Positions 9,726-18,632 are shown, counted from the first letter of the stretch. The stretch is DNA of 64,000 nt from Caballeronia sp. NK8 (GCF_018408855.1 NZ_AP024322.1:2232001-2296000), one strand, 5' to 3'. Numbers and translations: made by a program. Notes: generated by a model not told the origin, from the sequence alone.

Positions 9726-10528
9726 ACGATCTCTCCGATGTGACCGTCCTGATGCCCGCATTCAACGGCCAGGCCGAGGTCGAACGCACGCTCGCGTCGT
9801 TCAGCGAAACGTCGACGGTCGATGTGCTGATCGTCGACGATGGCAGCACGCCATCGATCGCAGCTCCAGTCATCGACGGCATGCGGATCGCAATTCTGCG
9901 GATGGCGCAAAACGGCGGCATCGAGCGCGCGCTCGAAGCGGGCGTCGCGGCGCTCGCGGCGCGCGGCGTACGCTATGCGGCGCGCATCGACGCGGGCGAT
10001 CTCGCCACGCCAGGCCGTCTCGCGAAACAGCGCGCGTATCTGGACGCGCATCCGCGAGTGGCCGTGCTGGGCATGTGGACGCACGTCGTGTCGACCAGCG
10101 GCGCGTCGCTCTTCGACCTCACGCCGCCGACCGAGCCCGCCGCAATCCGCCGCATGATGCTCGCGCGCACGTGCTTCACGCATCCCTCGCTGATGCTGCG
10201 TGTCGAAGCCGTGATCGACGCAGGAAACTATCGCGCGCAGTACCGCGCCGCCGAGGATCTCGATCTGATCCTGCGGCTGCTCCAGCGGCACGACGGCGCG
10301 AATCTGCCGGAGTTCGGCCTCTTCTACGAGCTGAACGAAAGCGGCATCAGCGCGACGAAGCGGCGCGCGCAGGTGATCTCCACGCTGCGGCTGCAACTGC
10401 GCCACCTGCGCGTGTCGAATCCGCTCGACTGGGTCGGCGTGACGAAGAGCATCGCGCATCTGGTGTTGCCGTATCGCGCGCTGCGCGGCCTGAAGGCGCG
10501 GTTTCTGAAAAGCACTTCTTCCGCGTGA
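9722..10528 (+). CDS. Family 2 glycosyltransferase
   Basis: A 268-residue GT-A fold enzyme. The N-terminal VTVLMPAFNGQAEVERTL and the nucleotide-binding IVDDGS (about 37-42) are diagnostic; ARIDAGDLATP holds a metal-binding Asp-x-Asp-like site, here DAGD. AEDLDLILRLLQ is the usual acidic base region. There are no membrane helices, so it should act on the cytoplasmic side on a lipid-linked acceptor. The sugar cannot be read from the sequence. The ATG overlaps the flippase stop. Confidence 0.88.
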   Translation: MNDLSDVTVLMPAFNGQAEVERTLASFSETSTVDVLIVDDGSTPSIAAPVIDGMRIAILRMAQNGGIERALEAGVAALAARGVRYAARIDAGDLATPGRLAKQRAYLDAHPRVAVLGMWTHVVSTSGASLFDLTPPTEPAAIRRMMLARTCFTHPSLMLRVEAVIDAGNYRAQYRAAEDLDLILRLLQRHDGANLPEFGLFYELNESGISATKRRAQVISTLRLQLRHLRVSNPLDWVGVTKSIAHLVLPYRALRGLKARFLKSTSSA

Positions 10529-10556
10529 AATTTCCAATGTTTGAGCGCTCTTCCGG

Positions 10557-11696
10557 ATGACGAAAGAAAAGTCGAGTCTTCGCATCGCCCTCGTGTGCAA
10601 CACGGCGTGGGCGATCTACACCTACCGGCGCGGCGTGCTGCGCATGCTGGCCGCGCGCGGCGCGCAAGTGACGATCATCGCGCCGCGCGACCGCACCTTC
10701 GAGCCGCTCACGGAGATGGGCTGCCGCTGCGTCGAACTGCCGGTGGCGTCGAAGGGAACGGACCCGCGTCAGGATCTGAAGACGCTCGCCGCGCTGTATC
10801 GCGAGTATCGCGCGACGCGACCGCATATCGTGTTTCACTACACGATCAAGCCGAACATCTACGGATCGCTGGCCGCGATGCTCGCGCGCGTGCCGTCGAT
10901 CGCGGTCACGACGGGTCTCGGCTACGTCTTCATTCAGAAGAGCCGCACGGCGCAGGTCGCCAAGCGGCTGTACCGTTTCGCGTTCCGCTTTCCGCGTGAA
11001 GTGTGGTTTCTGAATCGCGACGATCACGACGCGTTCCTGCACGAGAATCTGCTCGCGCATCCGGATCGCGCGCGGCGTCTGCATGGCGAAGGCGTCGATC
11101 TCGATGAATTCGCGTTTCAGCCGCTGCCCGCGCGCGACGATTTCGTGTTCATCCTGATCGGCCGGCTGTTGTGGGATAAGGGCGTCGCGGAATACGTCGA
11201 AGCCGCGCGCCGCATTCGCGCGAAATTTCCGCACGCGCGTTTTCAGTTGCTGGGGCCGGTCGGCGTCGACAATCCGAGCGCGATCAGCCGCACGGACGTG
11301 CAGAAGTGGGAAGCGGAGAATATCGTCGAATATCTGGGCGAAGCGAACGACGTGCGCCCGCTCGTGGCCAAGGCCGATTGCGTCGTGCTGCCGTCGTATC
11401 GCGAAGGCGTGCCGCGCACGCTGATGGAAGCGTCGGCGATGGGCCGGCCGATCGTCGCCACCGATGTGCCCGGCTGCCGCGAGGTCGTCGAACACGGCGT
11501 AAACGGCCTGCTCTGCGAGGTGAAGAACGCCGACAGCCTGACGCAGGCGCTCGAACGCATGCTGACGCTCTCCCACGAAGAGCGTGAGGCGATGGCGCAG
11601 CGCGGCCGCGCAAAAGTCACCAGCGAATTCGACGAAAAAAACGTCGTCGAACGCTACAAGGGCACAATACATGCCATTACCGGCATTTCACTCTGA
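10557..11696 (+). CDS. Family 4 glycosyltransferase
   Basis: A 379-residue GT-B enzyme. The N-terminal half carries RGVLRMLAARGAQVTIIAP and HYTIKPNIYGSLAA, as in PglA/WbpH-like transferases. The C-terminal half carries FILIGRLLWDKGVAEYVEAA and the donor-binding E-x7-E in PSYREGVPRTLMEASAMG. It probably adds a hexosamine or hexose to the polyprenyl-linked oligosaccharide; the specificity is unknown. It lies 28 bases after the GT2 gene and 21 before galE. Confidence 0.88.
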   Translation: MTKEKSSLRIALVCNTAWAIYTYRRGVLRMLAARGAQVTIIAPRDRTFEPLTEMGCRCVELPVASKGTDPRQDLKTLAALYREYRATRPHIVFHYTIKPNIYGSLAAMLARVPSIAVTTGLGYVFIQKSRTAQVAKRLYRFAFRFPREVWFLNRDDHDAFLHENLLAHPDRARRLHGEGVDLDEFAFQPLPARDDFVFILIGRLLWDKGVAEYVEAARRIRAKFPHARFQLLGPVGVDNPSAISRTDVQKWEAENIVEYLGEANDVRPLVAKADCVVLPSYREGVPRTLMEASAMGRPIVATDVPGCREVVEHGVNGLLCEVKNADSLTQALERMLTLSHEEREAMAQRGRAKVTSEFDEKNVVERYKGTIHAITGISL

Positions 11697-11717
11697 TTCG
11701 AGTTTTCTGGAGAACGC

Positions 11718-12767
11718 ATGATGAATGGCAATCAGTCGCCGAACACGGGTGCGAAAGGTACGATTCTCGTCACGGGCGGCGCGGGCTTCATCGGTTCGCA
11801 TACGTGCGTGGAACTGCTCGGCGCGGGTTATGGCGTCGTGGTCATCGACAATCTCGTCAACAGCCGCGCTGAAGCGCTGAAGCGCGTCGAGCGCATCGCC
11901 GGAAAGAGCGTCGCGTTCTACGAAGCCGATGCGCGCGACGAAGCCGCGCTCGGTCGCATCTTCGACGCGCACGACATCACCGGCGCGATTCACTTCGCCG
12001 CGCTGAAGGCCGTGGGCGAATCGGTCGCGAAGCCGGTCGAGTACTACAGCAACAATATCGGCAGCCTGCTCGCCGTGCTCAACGTGATGAAGGCGCGCAA
12101 CGTGCGCAGCTTCGTGTTCAGTTCGTCCGCGACGGTCTACGGCGTGCCGCAAAGCGTGCCGATCGACGAATCGTTTCCGCTCTCGGCGACCAATCCTTAT
12201 GGCCAGTCGAAACTCATCGCCGAGCAGATTCTGCGCGACCTCGAAATCTCCGATCCGTCGTGGCGCATCGCGACGCTGCGCTATTTCAATCCGGTCGGCG
12301 CGCATGAGAGCGGCCTGATCGGCGAGGATCCGGCGGGCATTCCGAACAACCTGATGCCGTATGTCGCGCAGGTGGCGGTCGGCAAGCTGGAACGCCTGCG
12401 CGTATTCGGCAGCGACTACGATACGCACGACGGCACCGGCGTGCGCGATTACATCCACGTCGTGGATCTGGCGCGCGGGCATATCGCGGCCATCGACGCG
12501 CTGAAGACGCTCGACCGCAGCTTCGTCGTGAATCTCGGCACAGGCCAGGGCTATAGCGTGCTCGATGTCGTGAAGGCGTTCGAAGCGGCGTCGGGCAAAC
12601 AGGTGCCGTACGAACTCGTGCCGCGCCGTCCGGGCGACATCGCCGCCTGTTACGCCGATCCGGCCGCCGCCGCGAAGCTGATCGGCTGGCGCGCGGAGCA
12701 CGGCATCGAACGCATGTGCGCGGACCACTGGCGCTGGCAGTCGCAAAATCCGCAAGGGTTCGCGTAA
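11718..12767 (+). CDS. galE: UDP-glucose 4-epimerase
   Basis: Short-chain dehydrogenase/reductase of 349 residues interconverting UDP-glucose and UDP-galactose, or possibly the N-acetyl forms. The NAD site is GGAGFIGS (20-27). The catalytic set is SSSAT (135-139) and Tyr161-x3-Lys165 in NPYGQSK. ALRYFNPVGAHESG and GDYDTHDGTGVRDYIHV-like GalE signatures follow. GGAG sits six bases before the ATG at 11718. Its position among glycan genes suggests it supplies galactose or GalNAc for the repeat unit. Confidence 0.95.
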   Translation: MMNGNQSPNTGAKGTILVTGGAGFIGSHTCVELLGAGYGVVVIDNLVNSRAEALKRVERIAGKSVAFYEADARDEAALGRIFDAHDITGAIHFAALKAVGESVAKPVEYYSNNIGSLLAVLNVMKARNVRSFVFSSSATVYGVPQSVPIDESFPLSATNPYGQSKLIAEQILRDLEISDPSWRIATLRYFNPVGAHESGLIGEDPAGIPNNLMPYVAQVAVGKLERLRVFGSDYDTHDGTGVRDYIHVVDLARGHIAAIDALKTLDRSFVVNLGTGQGYSVLDVVKAFEAASGKQVPYELVPRRPGDIAACYADPAAAAKLIGWRAEHGIERMCADHWRWQSQNPQGFA

Positions 12768-12778
12768 AGTCTCGCTGC

Positions 12779-12810
12779 GGCCCGCACCGGCGTTTTCGGC
12801 GATGCGGGCC
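12779..12810 (+). terminator. Hairpin between galE and the WecA-like gene
   Basis: Inverted repeat GGCCCGCA (12779-12786) and TGCGGGCC (12803-12810) starting 12 bases after the galE stop. It is followed by TGCTTTCCCC with no real T-run, so it may be a weak terminator or an mRNA-processing hairpin rather than a full stop. Confidence 0.45.
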
Positions 12811-12835
12811 TGCTTTCCCCAACCGGTTCTATTTC

Positions 12836-13945
12836 ATGCTTAGTTTCGCGCTTGCTTTTCTGGTCTCGCTGCTCGTGACCTTGTTGATCGTGCGCTTCGC
12901 ACACCTGCAGGAGGGCGTGCTTGGCGACACCGATCTCGCCGGCGTGCAGAAGTTTCACGCGCGGCCGGTGCCGCGCATCGGCGGCGTCGGCATCCTGTGC
13001 GGACTGACGGCATCGGCCGTGCAATTGCGATGGGGCTATCCGGCCGTGTCAGGCGGGATTCTCGGCATCGTCGCGTGCGGGCTGCCGGCGTTTCTCTCCG
13101 GGCTCATCGAAGACCTGACCAAGCGCGTCTCACCGCTTGCCCGCCTCATCTGCACGATGGCCGCGGCGGGCCTCGCCTACGCGTTCCTGAATATCGCGGT
13201 CACGCGCATCAGCGTGCCGCCGCTCGATTTCCTGCTGTCCTACGCGATCATTTCGTGCGCGGTGACGGTGCTCGCCGTCGCGGCGCTCGCGAACGCGGTG
13301 AATATCATCGATGGCTTCAACGGCCTCGCGTCGATGGTCAGCTTCATGATGTTCGCCTCGCTCGCCTACGTGGCGTTCCAGGTGCACGATCCGGTCGTGC
13401 TGTCCGGCTCGCTCATCATGATGGGCGCGGTGATGGGCTTCTTCATCTGGAACTTCCCCGCCGGCCTGATCTTTCTCGGCGATGGCGGCGCGTACTTCGT
13501 CGGCTTCATGCTGGGCGAACTCTCGATCATGCTCGTGATGCGCAACCGCGATGTTTCCGCGTGGTATCCGGTCTTGCTCTTCATGTACCCGATCTTCGAG
13601 ACGTGCTTCTCGATCTACCGGAAGAAGTTCATTCGCGGCATCTCGCCGGGCATTCCGGACGGCGTGCATCTGCACATGCTCGTCTACAAGCGTCTGATGC
13701 GCTGGGCCGTGGGCGCGAAGAACGCGCACGAACTCACGCGGCGCAATTCGCTCACGTCGCCGTATCTGTGGCTGCTGTGCCTGATCGCGGTGATTCCCGC
13801 GACACTCTTCTGGCGGCACACGGTGCATCTGTTCTGCTTTGTAGTGGTGTTCGCGGCGACGTATGTGTGGCTCTACATGAGCATCGTGCGCTTCAAGGCG
13901 CCGCGCTGGCTGGTGTTCCGCCGGCCGCACACCGCGAAGAAATGA
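12836..13945 (+). CDS. WecA/MraY-type polyprenyl-phosphate sugar-1-phosphate transferase
   Basis: Polytopic membrane enzyme of 369 residues that starts glycan assembly by moving a HexNAc-1-phosphate to undecaprenyl phosphate. Family motifs are in order: the PRIGGVGIL region, LIEDLTKRVSP (the DD-like acidic site), NAVNIIDGFNGLAS, and FLGDGGAYFVGF. The GIPDGVHLHMLVYKRLMR segment resembles the His-rich loop of this family. The start is the ATG at 12836; the frame is open upstream into galE. It lies apart from the other two initiating transferases of the window. Confidence 0.88.
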   Translation: MLSFALAFLVSLLVTLLIVRFAHLQEGVLGDTDLAGVQKFHARPVPRIGGVGILCGLTASAVQLRWGYPAVSGGILGIVACGLPAFLSGLIEDLTKRVSPLARLICTMAAAGLAYAFLNIAVTRISVPPLDFLLSYAIISCAVTVLAVAALANAVNIIDGFNGLASMVSFMMFASLAYVAFQVHDPVVLSGSLIMMGAVMGFFIWNFPAGLIFLGDGGAYFVGFMLGELSIMLVMRNRDVSAWYPVLLFMYPIFETCFSIYRKKFIRGISPGIPDGVHLHMLVYKRLMRWAVGAKNAHELTRRNSLTSPYLWLLCLIAVIPATLFWRHTVHLFCFVVVFAATYVWLYMSIVRFKAPRWLVFRRPHTAKK

Positions 13946-13964
13946 GCTGTCTTGTCGCGCGATG

Positions 13965-13993
13965 AACGCCGCCCCGCTCCGGGCGGCGTTTTC
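13965..13993 (+). terminator. Intrinsic terminator after the WecA-like gene
   Basis: Ten-base stem AACGCCGCCC (13965-13974) and GGGCGGCGTT (13981-13990), six-base loop, then TTT on the plus strand. It begins 19 bases past the stop at 13945, between two convergent genes. Confidence 0.8.
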
Positions 13994-14007
13994 GTTTGCG
14001 GCCTTGC

Positions 14008-14703
14008 TTACTTCAGATGCTTGCTGAAGAAGTCGGCGGTGCGGCCGTTGGCGAGCTTCGCGGCGGCCGCATCGTAATGCGCGCCCTGGTTGCGCGCGAA
14101 CGCGTGATGGCAGCCCGGATAGGTGAACGCCTCGACGTTCGCGTGCCCTTGCGCCGCCGCGAGCACGCGATTGCGCGCTTCGGCGGGAATGAACTCGTCT
14201 TCTTCGGCGAGATGCAGCATGAGCGGAACCTTGATCTTCGGCAGCTCGGCGAGGTATTGATCGGTGCCGCCGCCGTAGTAGGAAACCGAGACGTCCACAT
14301 CGGTGCGCGCGGCGCTCAGGAACGACAACAGGCCGCCGAGACAGAACCCGACCGAACCAATCTTGCCCTGCACCTGCGAAAGCCCGCGCGCGAAGCCGAT
14401 GGTCGCCGCGATGTCCTCCACGCCCGTGTTCACGTCGAACGCGTTGTAGTACTTCAGCGCCTGCTGCCATTCGGCTTCGGTGCGGTCGGTGAGCTCGACG
14501 TTCGGCTCGAGCCGCCAGAACAGGTCGGGACATAGCGCGACGTAGCCTTGACGCGCGTATTCGTCACAGGTTTCGCGCATGTCGGCGTTGATGCCGAAGA
14601 TTTCCTGGATCACGACCACGGCAGGCGCGGGCGTTTGCGCGGGGTACGCGACGTAGGCGTCGAAATTGCCGTCGGGGGTGGAGATGCTGAGCATGTCGGA
14701 CAT
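14008..14703 (-). CDS. Dienelactone hydrolase family protein
   Basis: Alpha/beta hydrolase of 231 residues. The nucleophile is Cys121 in VGFCLGG, with Asp169 in AEEDE and His200 in PGCHHAF completing the triad; QEIFG (33-37) holds the Glu that primes the Cys in this family. The real substrate is unknown; many chromosomal members are not in chloroaromatic pathways. The start MSDMLSI (14703) is chosen because the long upstream extension is read through the next gene in another frame. It is probably an insertion unrelated to glycan synthesis. Confidence 0.9.
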   Translation of the reverse strand: MSDMLSISTPDGNFDAYVAYPAQTPAPAVVVIQEIFGINADMRETCDEYARQGYVALCPDLFWRLEPNVELTDRTEAEWQQALKYYNAFDVNTGVEDIAATIGFARGLSQVQGKIGSVGFCLGGLLSFLSAARTDVDVSVSYYGGGTDQYLAELPKIKVPLMLHLAEEDEFIPAEARNRVLAAAQGHANVEAFTYPGCHHAFARNQGAHYDAAAAKLANGRTADFFSKHLK

Positions 14704-14738
14704 GGGAGTCTCTTGGGTGAGGGTGAGATTGCCTGAAG

Positions 14739-15203
14739 TCATGCGGTGGGTCTGGATCGGCCAACGTACTGCTTGAGCAGGTCGGCCAGTTCCTTTACCA
14801 GAGTCTGCCAGATTGTGAGACTGTCTTTGTCGTCTTCCTTGTCGCCGGTCTCCCGGAAGACGAGGCGAACGAGGGGCAGCAACGCCACCGCGACAAGCGA
14901 CGCGATGACGACGAGCGGCATGAGCAACAGGATCGCCTGAGGCTGATCGGCCCGAAGCGACTCGCTGAACACGCGCAAGCCGAACGAGCGAACCCACAGC
15001 GCGAACATGGCCACCAACGTCACGATCAGGCCAACCATTCCGAAGAAAGCATAGTTCCGGAATTTGCGAAACTGCCGTCGGTCGGCAATATATTCTTCGA
15101 CCAGAGACAACCGCTTGACCGACCATTCATCATCGGACAATCTGGTTCTACGAGCGGACAATTCAGCGCGCGCGCTCTTCTCCTTTGGTGGGTCAGTATT
15201 CAT
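14739..15203 (-). CDS. Two-helix membrane protein paired with the ImmA/IrrE-type gene
   Basis: A 154-residue protein that I do not recognise. The N-terminal 50 residues are charged (many Arg, Lys, Glu), followed by two hydrophobic helices at about 51-72 and 90-115. The cytoplasmic tail is acidic then basic (GDKEDDKDS ... GRSRPTA). Its ATG overlaps the stop of the metalloprotease gene in an ATGA, so the two are translated as a unit. A TTG at 15212 would add three residues. Possible roles are a membrane effector or an anchor controlled by the protease; this is inference from the pairing only. Confidence 0.75.
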   Translation of the reverse strand: MNTDPPKEKSARAELSARRTRLSDDEWSVKRLSLVEEYIADRRQFRKFRNYAFFGMVGLIVTLVAMFALWVRSFGLRVFSESLRADQPQAILLLMPLVVIASLVAVALLPLVRLVFRETGDKEDDKDSLTIWQTLVKELADLLKQYVGRSRPTA

Positions 15204-15667
15204 GGCGCCCAACCTAGTCTCTTGAGCTTGTGTTCCAGAGCAATTTCGGTGACTCCGAACATTTCTCTCAACGTCTCGAAGCTGCCGATATTCCTTTTCT
15301 CGATAAGTATTTCGACGGCAAAACCGGGGATCAACAACTCGAGGGCAAATATATTGGCTTGCCTCTCGATCGCATCGAGTTGCACCGTTGCGAACTCATC
15401 AGCCGTATCGACGAACCAGTCGCCATGATCCAGCATGAAGTGCCCCAATTCATGAGCGATGGTAAAGCGCTGACGCATCTCCGGTTCATTCGGGTTCGTG
15501 TAGATATGCGGCCGTCCATCCAAGAATTCGAAGCGCCCGAAAGCGTCACCCAGATCGGGATCGTGCTCGACCGTCACTTGCGCGGCACGCGCGATGACGG
15601 TCGGATCGACCGGTAGAAACCCATCCCAATACTCCGAAAGCATGTACCGCGCAGCCATTCTCGGCAT
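15200..15667 (-). CDS. ImmA/IrrE-type metallo-endopeptidase
   Basis: A 155-residue zinc metalloprotease of the ImmA/IrrE group (old DUF955). It shows FTIAHELGHFMLDH with the HExxH zinc site at 72-76 and the third-ligand helix QANIFALELLIP (Glu110). Such proteins usually cleave an HTH repressor next door, as ImmA cleaves ImmR in ICEBs1. Here there is no HTH gene upstream, only an overlapping two-helix membrane protein downstream. Base composition (codons such as ATA and AAT) is less G+C-rich than its neighbours, which suggests acquisition. The ATG at 15667 or the internal one at 15658 could start it. Confidence 0.88.
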   Translation of the reverse strand: MPRMAARYMLSEYWDGFLPVDPTVIARAAQVTVEHDPDLGDAFGRFEFLDGRPHIYTNPNEPEMRQRFTIAHELGHFMLDHGDWFVDTADEFATVQLDAIERQANIFALELLIPGFAVEILIEKRNIGSFETLREMFGVTEIALEHKLKRLGWAP

Positions 15668-15785
15668 AATGATTGTTCTTCATCAGCAATTCATTGCTCG
15701 CAACAGACGTTTCGTAATCCTGTGCGTTATCGCGATGAAGCATATCATCGGCCTTCAGGCGTCTCCATGCACCTAGTCCGAATGG

Positions 15786-15905
15786 CTAATGCTGAGGGAA
15801 AAGTGGCGCGCGCCGAAGCAAGCCGGCACGCACGCAGGCCGACGCGGCGATGATCGCGAGTCCCCGGATGAAATCGAATTCGATCGACCGATCGGGTCCT
15901 TGCAT
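15786..15905 (-). pseudogene. Remnant of an acyltransferase-3 N-terminus
   Basis: A 39-codon fragment beginning MQGPDRSIEFDFIRGLAIIA. That run matches the start of the first helix of OafA/NodX-like acyltransferases (usually IEFLDGLRGLAIL or similar). The similarity stops at about residue 20 and a stop comes at 15786, with no room for the usual ~350 residues. It looks like the tail of a lost O-acetyltransferase at the edge of the glycan cluster. The call rests on a short match. Confidence 0.5.
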
Positions 15906-16317
15906 GCATGTCGTGCCGAACAGGCCCGTGCCGTTCCCTTCTGCGAGGGTCGCTCGTTCTCGTATGGCTCGCGCGGCCAAAGCCGCGCGTCCTCGTGGGC
16001 CTGCTAACCCGCCAGGCGCGGGTGACCTCGTACCGGCACGCGCACGCACATCGCGCTTATTGAGTGGTCTCACGCCGGACCAAACCGCTTCCGGCGATTC
16101 AATCTTCGGTCGGGAAATCCGCGACGGTCCGCCAGAATCCCGTGTTTTACGGACACACCTCCGACCCACGCACCTGCGCCGCAAGAAACGTGCTGCGGCA
16201 CACATGTGCATCCGTCGTTTCGCGCCGAAGCCTAGTCGCGAGACGCCGCCGTCACGGCGCGCGCGGAGGGCCGCTGATATATTCGATCGCAAAAATACGG
16301 GGATTTCCGGGGACGTC
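15906..16317. other. Gene-free stretch before the Wzy gene
   Basis: 412 bases without a credible gene. The last ~60 bases before 16318 are A+T-richer (GATATATTCGATCGCAAAAA) and probably carry the promoter of the polymerase gene. No clear terminator or operator was seen. Confidence 0.4.
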
Positions 16318-17640
16318 ATGCGCAACAAGTTCGCCGTCGTCTGGATCTGGCTTTGTCTGATTCCGCTCGCGTTCGACTTCCGTGGCGCGGGGCCTTACAG
16401 CAAAGTCGTCGAGATACTGCTCACCGTGGCTTCGATGGCCGCGGCCTGCGCGATCCTGCTGATCGCGCCACGCTTCGCACGACGCTCGCGCCTGCGCACG
16501 CTCGTCACCGCGCTCCTTTTGCTGACGCTCATCGGCAGCGTCGCCACGCAATGGCTGCAAGGCAACGACCCGGGCAACTATCTGCGCGTGATCCTGCCGT
16601 TCCTGCTGATGCTGCTCGGATTTTTCGTGGGCGGCCGTCCGTGGGAACCGCAGCGTCTCGAGCAGATGGAACGCGCGATGGTCTGGTCGATCATCGCGTC
16701 GCTCGTGTTCGGCTACGGTGTCGGCATCGCGGCGGGCGGCGGGATCGAGAACGTCGGCGCGATAAGCGTCCCGGTCACGTTCCTCTGCCTGCAAGGGCTG
16801 CTGCTGCATGAATTCGTCTTCGCGAAACGCATCACGATATTTGCCGTACTGCTGTTTCTCGCGACGATCGCCATCGAACTCGTCAGCATGACGCGCAGCG
16901 TGCTAGTCGGCACCGTGCTGCTGCTCGCTTATGCGACGTGGCTCGCCGCGCCGTCGATCAGGCCGTTCTTCACGCGGGGCCTGCGCGCGGTCATGATCCT
17001 GACGCTGCTCGGCGCGACGGCGGCGGCATCGGCGGCGCTGTTCCCGGCCGTCGCCGAGCATTGGGTGCAGCGCGTGCCGTTCGCGCAGGACGCGCGAATC
17101 GTCCGCGATCCGGCCACCATCACGCGTCTTGCGGAGATGAAGGACCAGTACGATCAGACGACGTCATCGGCGCTCTCGATGACCGTGGGCATGGGCTACG
17201 GCCACGACTACGCGCTCCGGAAATGGACGGCCGGCCACGACTTCTGGGTCTATCAGTTCTTCGCGGGCGGCCTGTTGTTCGGTCTCGCGCTGCCGATCGC
17301 GATCCTGTGGGCGCTCTGGCGCGGCTCGATGGCGTACCGCGCGTGGCGGCATCGCGCGCCCGACGCGCCCGGCCTGCCGGTGCTCGGACGTGCGCTCTTC
17401 GTGCTCGCGGCGCTGCCGGCGACATCGATCGGCGGCAATCCGCTGGGCGACCGTTTCTCGGGCCTCGTGTTCGGCGTCGCGCTTGGGCTGGTCGTCGCGT
17501 CGTATGCGCGCATCTCGCACGCGATGCGCCTGCGCGCCGCCGAAGCGGCCGGACGACCCACGCAGCACACAACGGCCTTTTATGACGTGCCGCAAGACGC
17601 GTCGCTGCCCACGCAATCGATAGTGCCCCTGCGTCACTGA
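16318..17640 (+). CDS. O-antigen polymerase/ligase-like membrane protein (Wzy candidate)
   Basis: A 440-residue protein with about ten to twelve hydrophobic helices and a large extracytoplasmic loop around residues 240-310 (WVQRVPFAQDARIVRD ... GMGYGHDYALRKW), the layout of Wzy/WaaL proteins. The loop has the GMGYGHDY element typical of the Wzy_C region. The start is the ATG at 16318 (MRNKFAVVW) with GGGGAC upstream. It probably polymerises the unit made by the 8463-13945 genes, from which it is separated by minus-strand insertions. It could alternatively be a ligase. Confidence 0.75.
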   Translation: MRNKFAVVWIWLCLIPLAFDFRGAGPYSKVVEILLTVASMAAACAILLIAPRFARRSRLRTLVTALLLLTLIGSVATQWLQGNDPGNYLRVILPFLLMLLGFFVGGRPWEPQRLEQMERAMVWSIIASLVFGYGVGIAAGGGIENVGAISVPVTFLCLQGLLLHEFVFAKRITIFAVLLFLATIAIELVSMTRSVLVGTVLLLAYATWLAAPSIRPFFTRGLRAVMILTLLGATAAASAALFPAVAEHWVQRVPFAQDARIVRDPATITRLAEMKDQYDQTTSSALSMTVGMGYGHDYALRKWTAGHDFWVYQFFAGGLLFGLALPIAILWALWRGSMAYRAWRHRAPDAPGLPVLGRALFVLAALPATSIGGNPLGDRFSGLVFGVALGLVVASYARISHAMRLRAAEAAGRPTQHTTAFYDVPQDASLPTQSIVPLRH

Positions 17641-18092
17641 GCGGGCATATGCTCCCTGAGGTACGGAGCGAAACCGTTCTGCACGGCGATGATCTTGGTC
17701 GCGCAGTCGTCGAAGTCGGAGCCTCGCGCGCGTTCATCGCCAAACATGCCCTTGCATTGCGCGAAGAGCGAGATGGTCGCGCCGTTGCCGCTGGCGATGC
17801 GCGTCGCCGAAAACACCGGTTTGCCGGAACCCGAAGGCACGTCCGTTTCGATGGCGGCATCGTCGGCGCGCGTCAGACGTTCCTTCGAATTCTGCTCGAC
17901 GTAGGTCTTCGTGAGCTTCCACGCCGCATCGCACTGCGCGGCGTCGCGGCATGCGACGGTCGCATTGCGTTGCGCCGTATCGAGCGACTGCTGCGAGAGC
18001 AGGAACGTGCGTTCCTTCTGCTGTTCTTTCTCGGCGGACGAGCAGGCGGTGAGGACGATCGAAGCGACGGCGAGAGCGATGAGCTTTTTCAC
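17634..18092 (-). CDS. Small outer-membrane-type lipoprotein
   Basis: A 152-residue exported lipoprotein of unknown role. From the GTG at 18092 it begins MKKLIALAVASIVLTAC, with a lipobox ending at Cys17, followed by a charged helix (SSAEKEQQKERTFLLSQQSLD). Three further Cys at AACRDAAQCD- and AQCKGMF-like sites could form disulphides. Its 3' end overlaps the Wzy stop, convergent. A longer in-frame extension to 18206 lacks signal features. Confidence 0.75.
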   Translation of the reverse strand: MKKLIALAVASIVLTACSSAEKEQQKERTFLLSQQSLDTAQRNATVACRDAAQCDAAWKLTKTYVEQNSKERLTRADDAAIETDVPSGSGKPVFSATRIASGNGATISLFAQCKGMFGDERARGSDFDDCATKIIAVQNGFAPYLREHMPAQ

Positions 18093-18292
18093 GGGCGGAC
18101 AGCCAAAAAACCAGGTCGGACGGCGATTATAACGACGCCCGCTTTCGCCGCGCCGAAAGCGCCACCGCGGCGCGCGCCCGCCCGCGTGAAATGGCCGCTC
18201 GCGCATGGCTTTTGGCGTCGATCGGCGGCGGCGCGCAATATCCTGTTTTCATGCATGCGCGCCGACGCATCGAACAACACCCGGAGGAGATC

Positions 18293-18598
18293 ATGAAGCA
18301 CGCGCTACGCACGGCCCTGTTGTCGCTGGCGATGACCGCTCTCGCGCCCACGGCCGCGCACGCAGGCGATGTCGCCGACGCATCGCCGACGGACAAGCTG
18401 CTCGCGCAACAGAACGGTTATGTGGGAAATCCTGCGGGAGGCGCGCGGCTGCGCCCGAGTGCGCCCAAGGCGGACGCCAAATCGATGATGACGCCCAAGA
18501 GCGCGGCCGCGACGCTCTATCCGGCGCCGCCGGGCCTGAAGGTTCCCGCGGCGAACAACCCGGCACGCGCGCGCGACATCTACAAGTCGCCGTATTGA
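18293..18598 (+). CDS. Small exported protein of unknown function
   Basis: 101 residues. It has an N-terminal signal peptide (KHALRTALLSLAMTALAPTAAHAG, cleavage after AHA) and a low-complexity Ala/Pro-rich mature part ending ARDIYKSPY. GGAGGA lies seven bases before the ATG. No domain is recognised. A hairpin terminator follows at once. Confidence 0.65.
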   Translation: MKHALRTALLSLAMTALAPTAAHAGDVADASPTDKLLAQQNGYVGNPAGGARLRPSAPKADAKSMMTPKSAAATLYPAPPGLKVPAANNPARARDIYKSPY

Positions 18599-18624
18599 GC
18601 ATCCGGGCCTTGACGCCCGGATGC
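18599..18624 (+). terminator. Convergent terminator hairpin
   Basis: Perfect 10-bp stem GCATCCGGGC (18599-18608) and GCCCGGATGC (18615-18624), starting one base after the stop of the small exported protein and just before the 3' end of the wzc-like gene. The T-run is weak (GGGGCTTTCATT). Confidence 0.7.
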
Positions 18625-18632
18625 CGGGGCTT

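Noticed and set aside
8412..9761. 449-codon ORF on the minus strand
   Set aside because: Antisense shadow of the flippase gene, composed of Arg, Glu and His runs.
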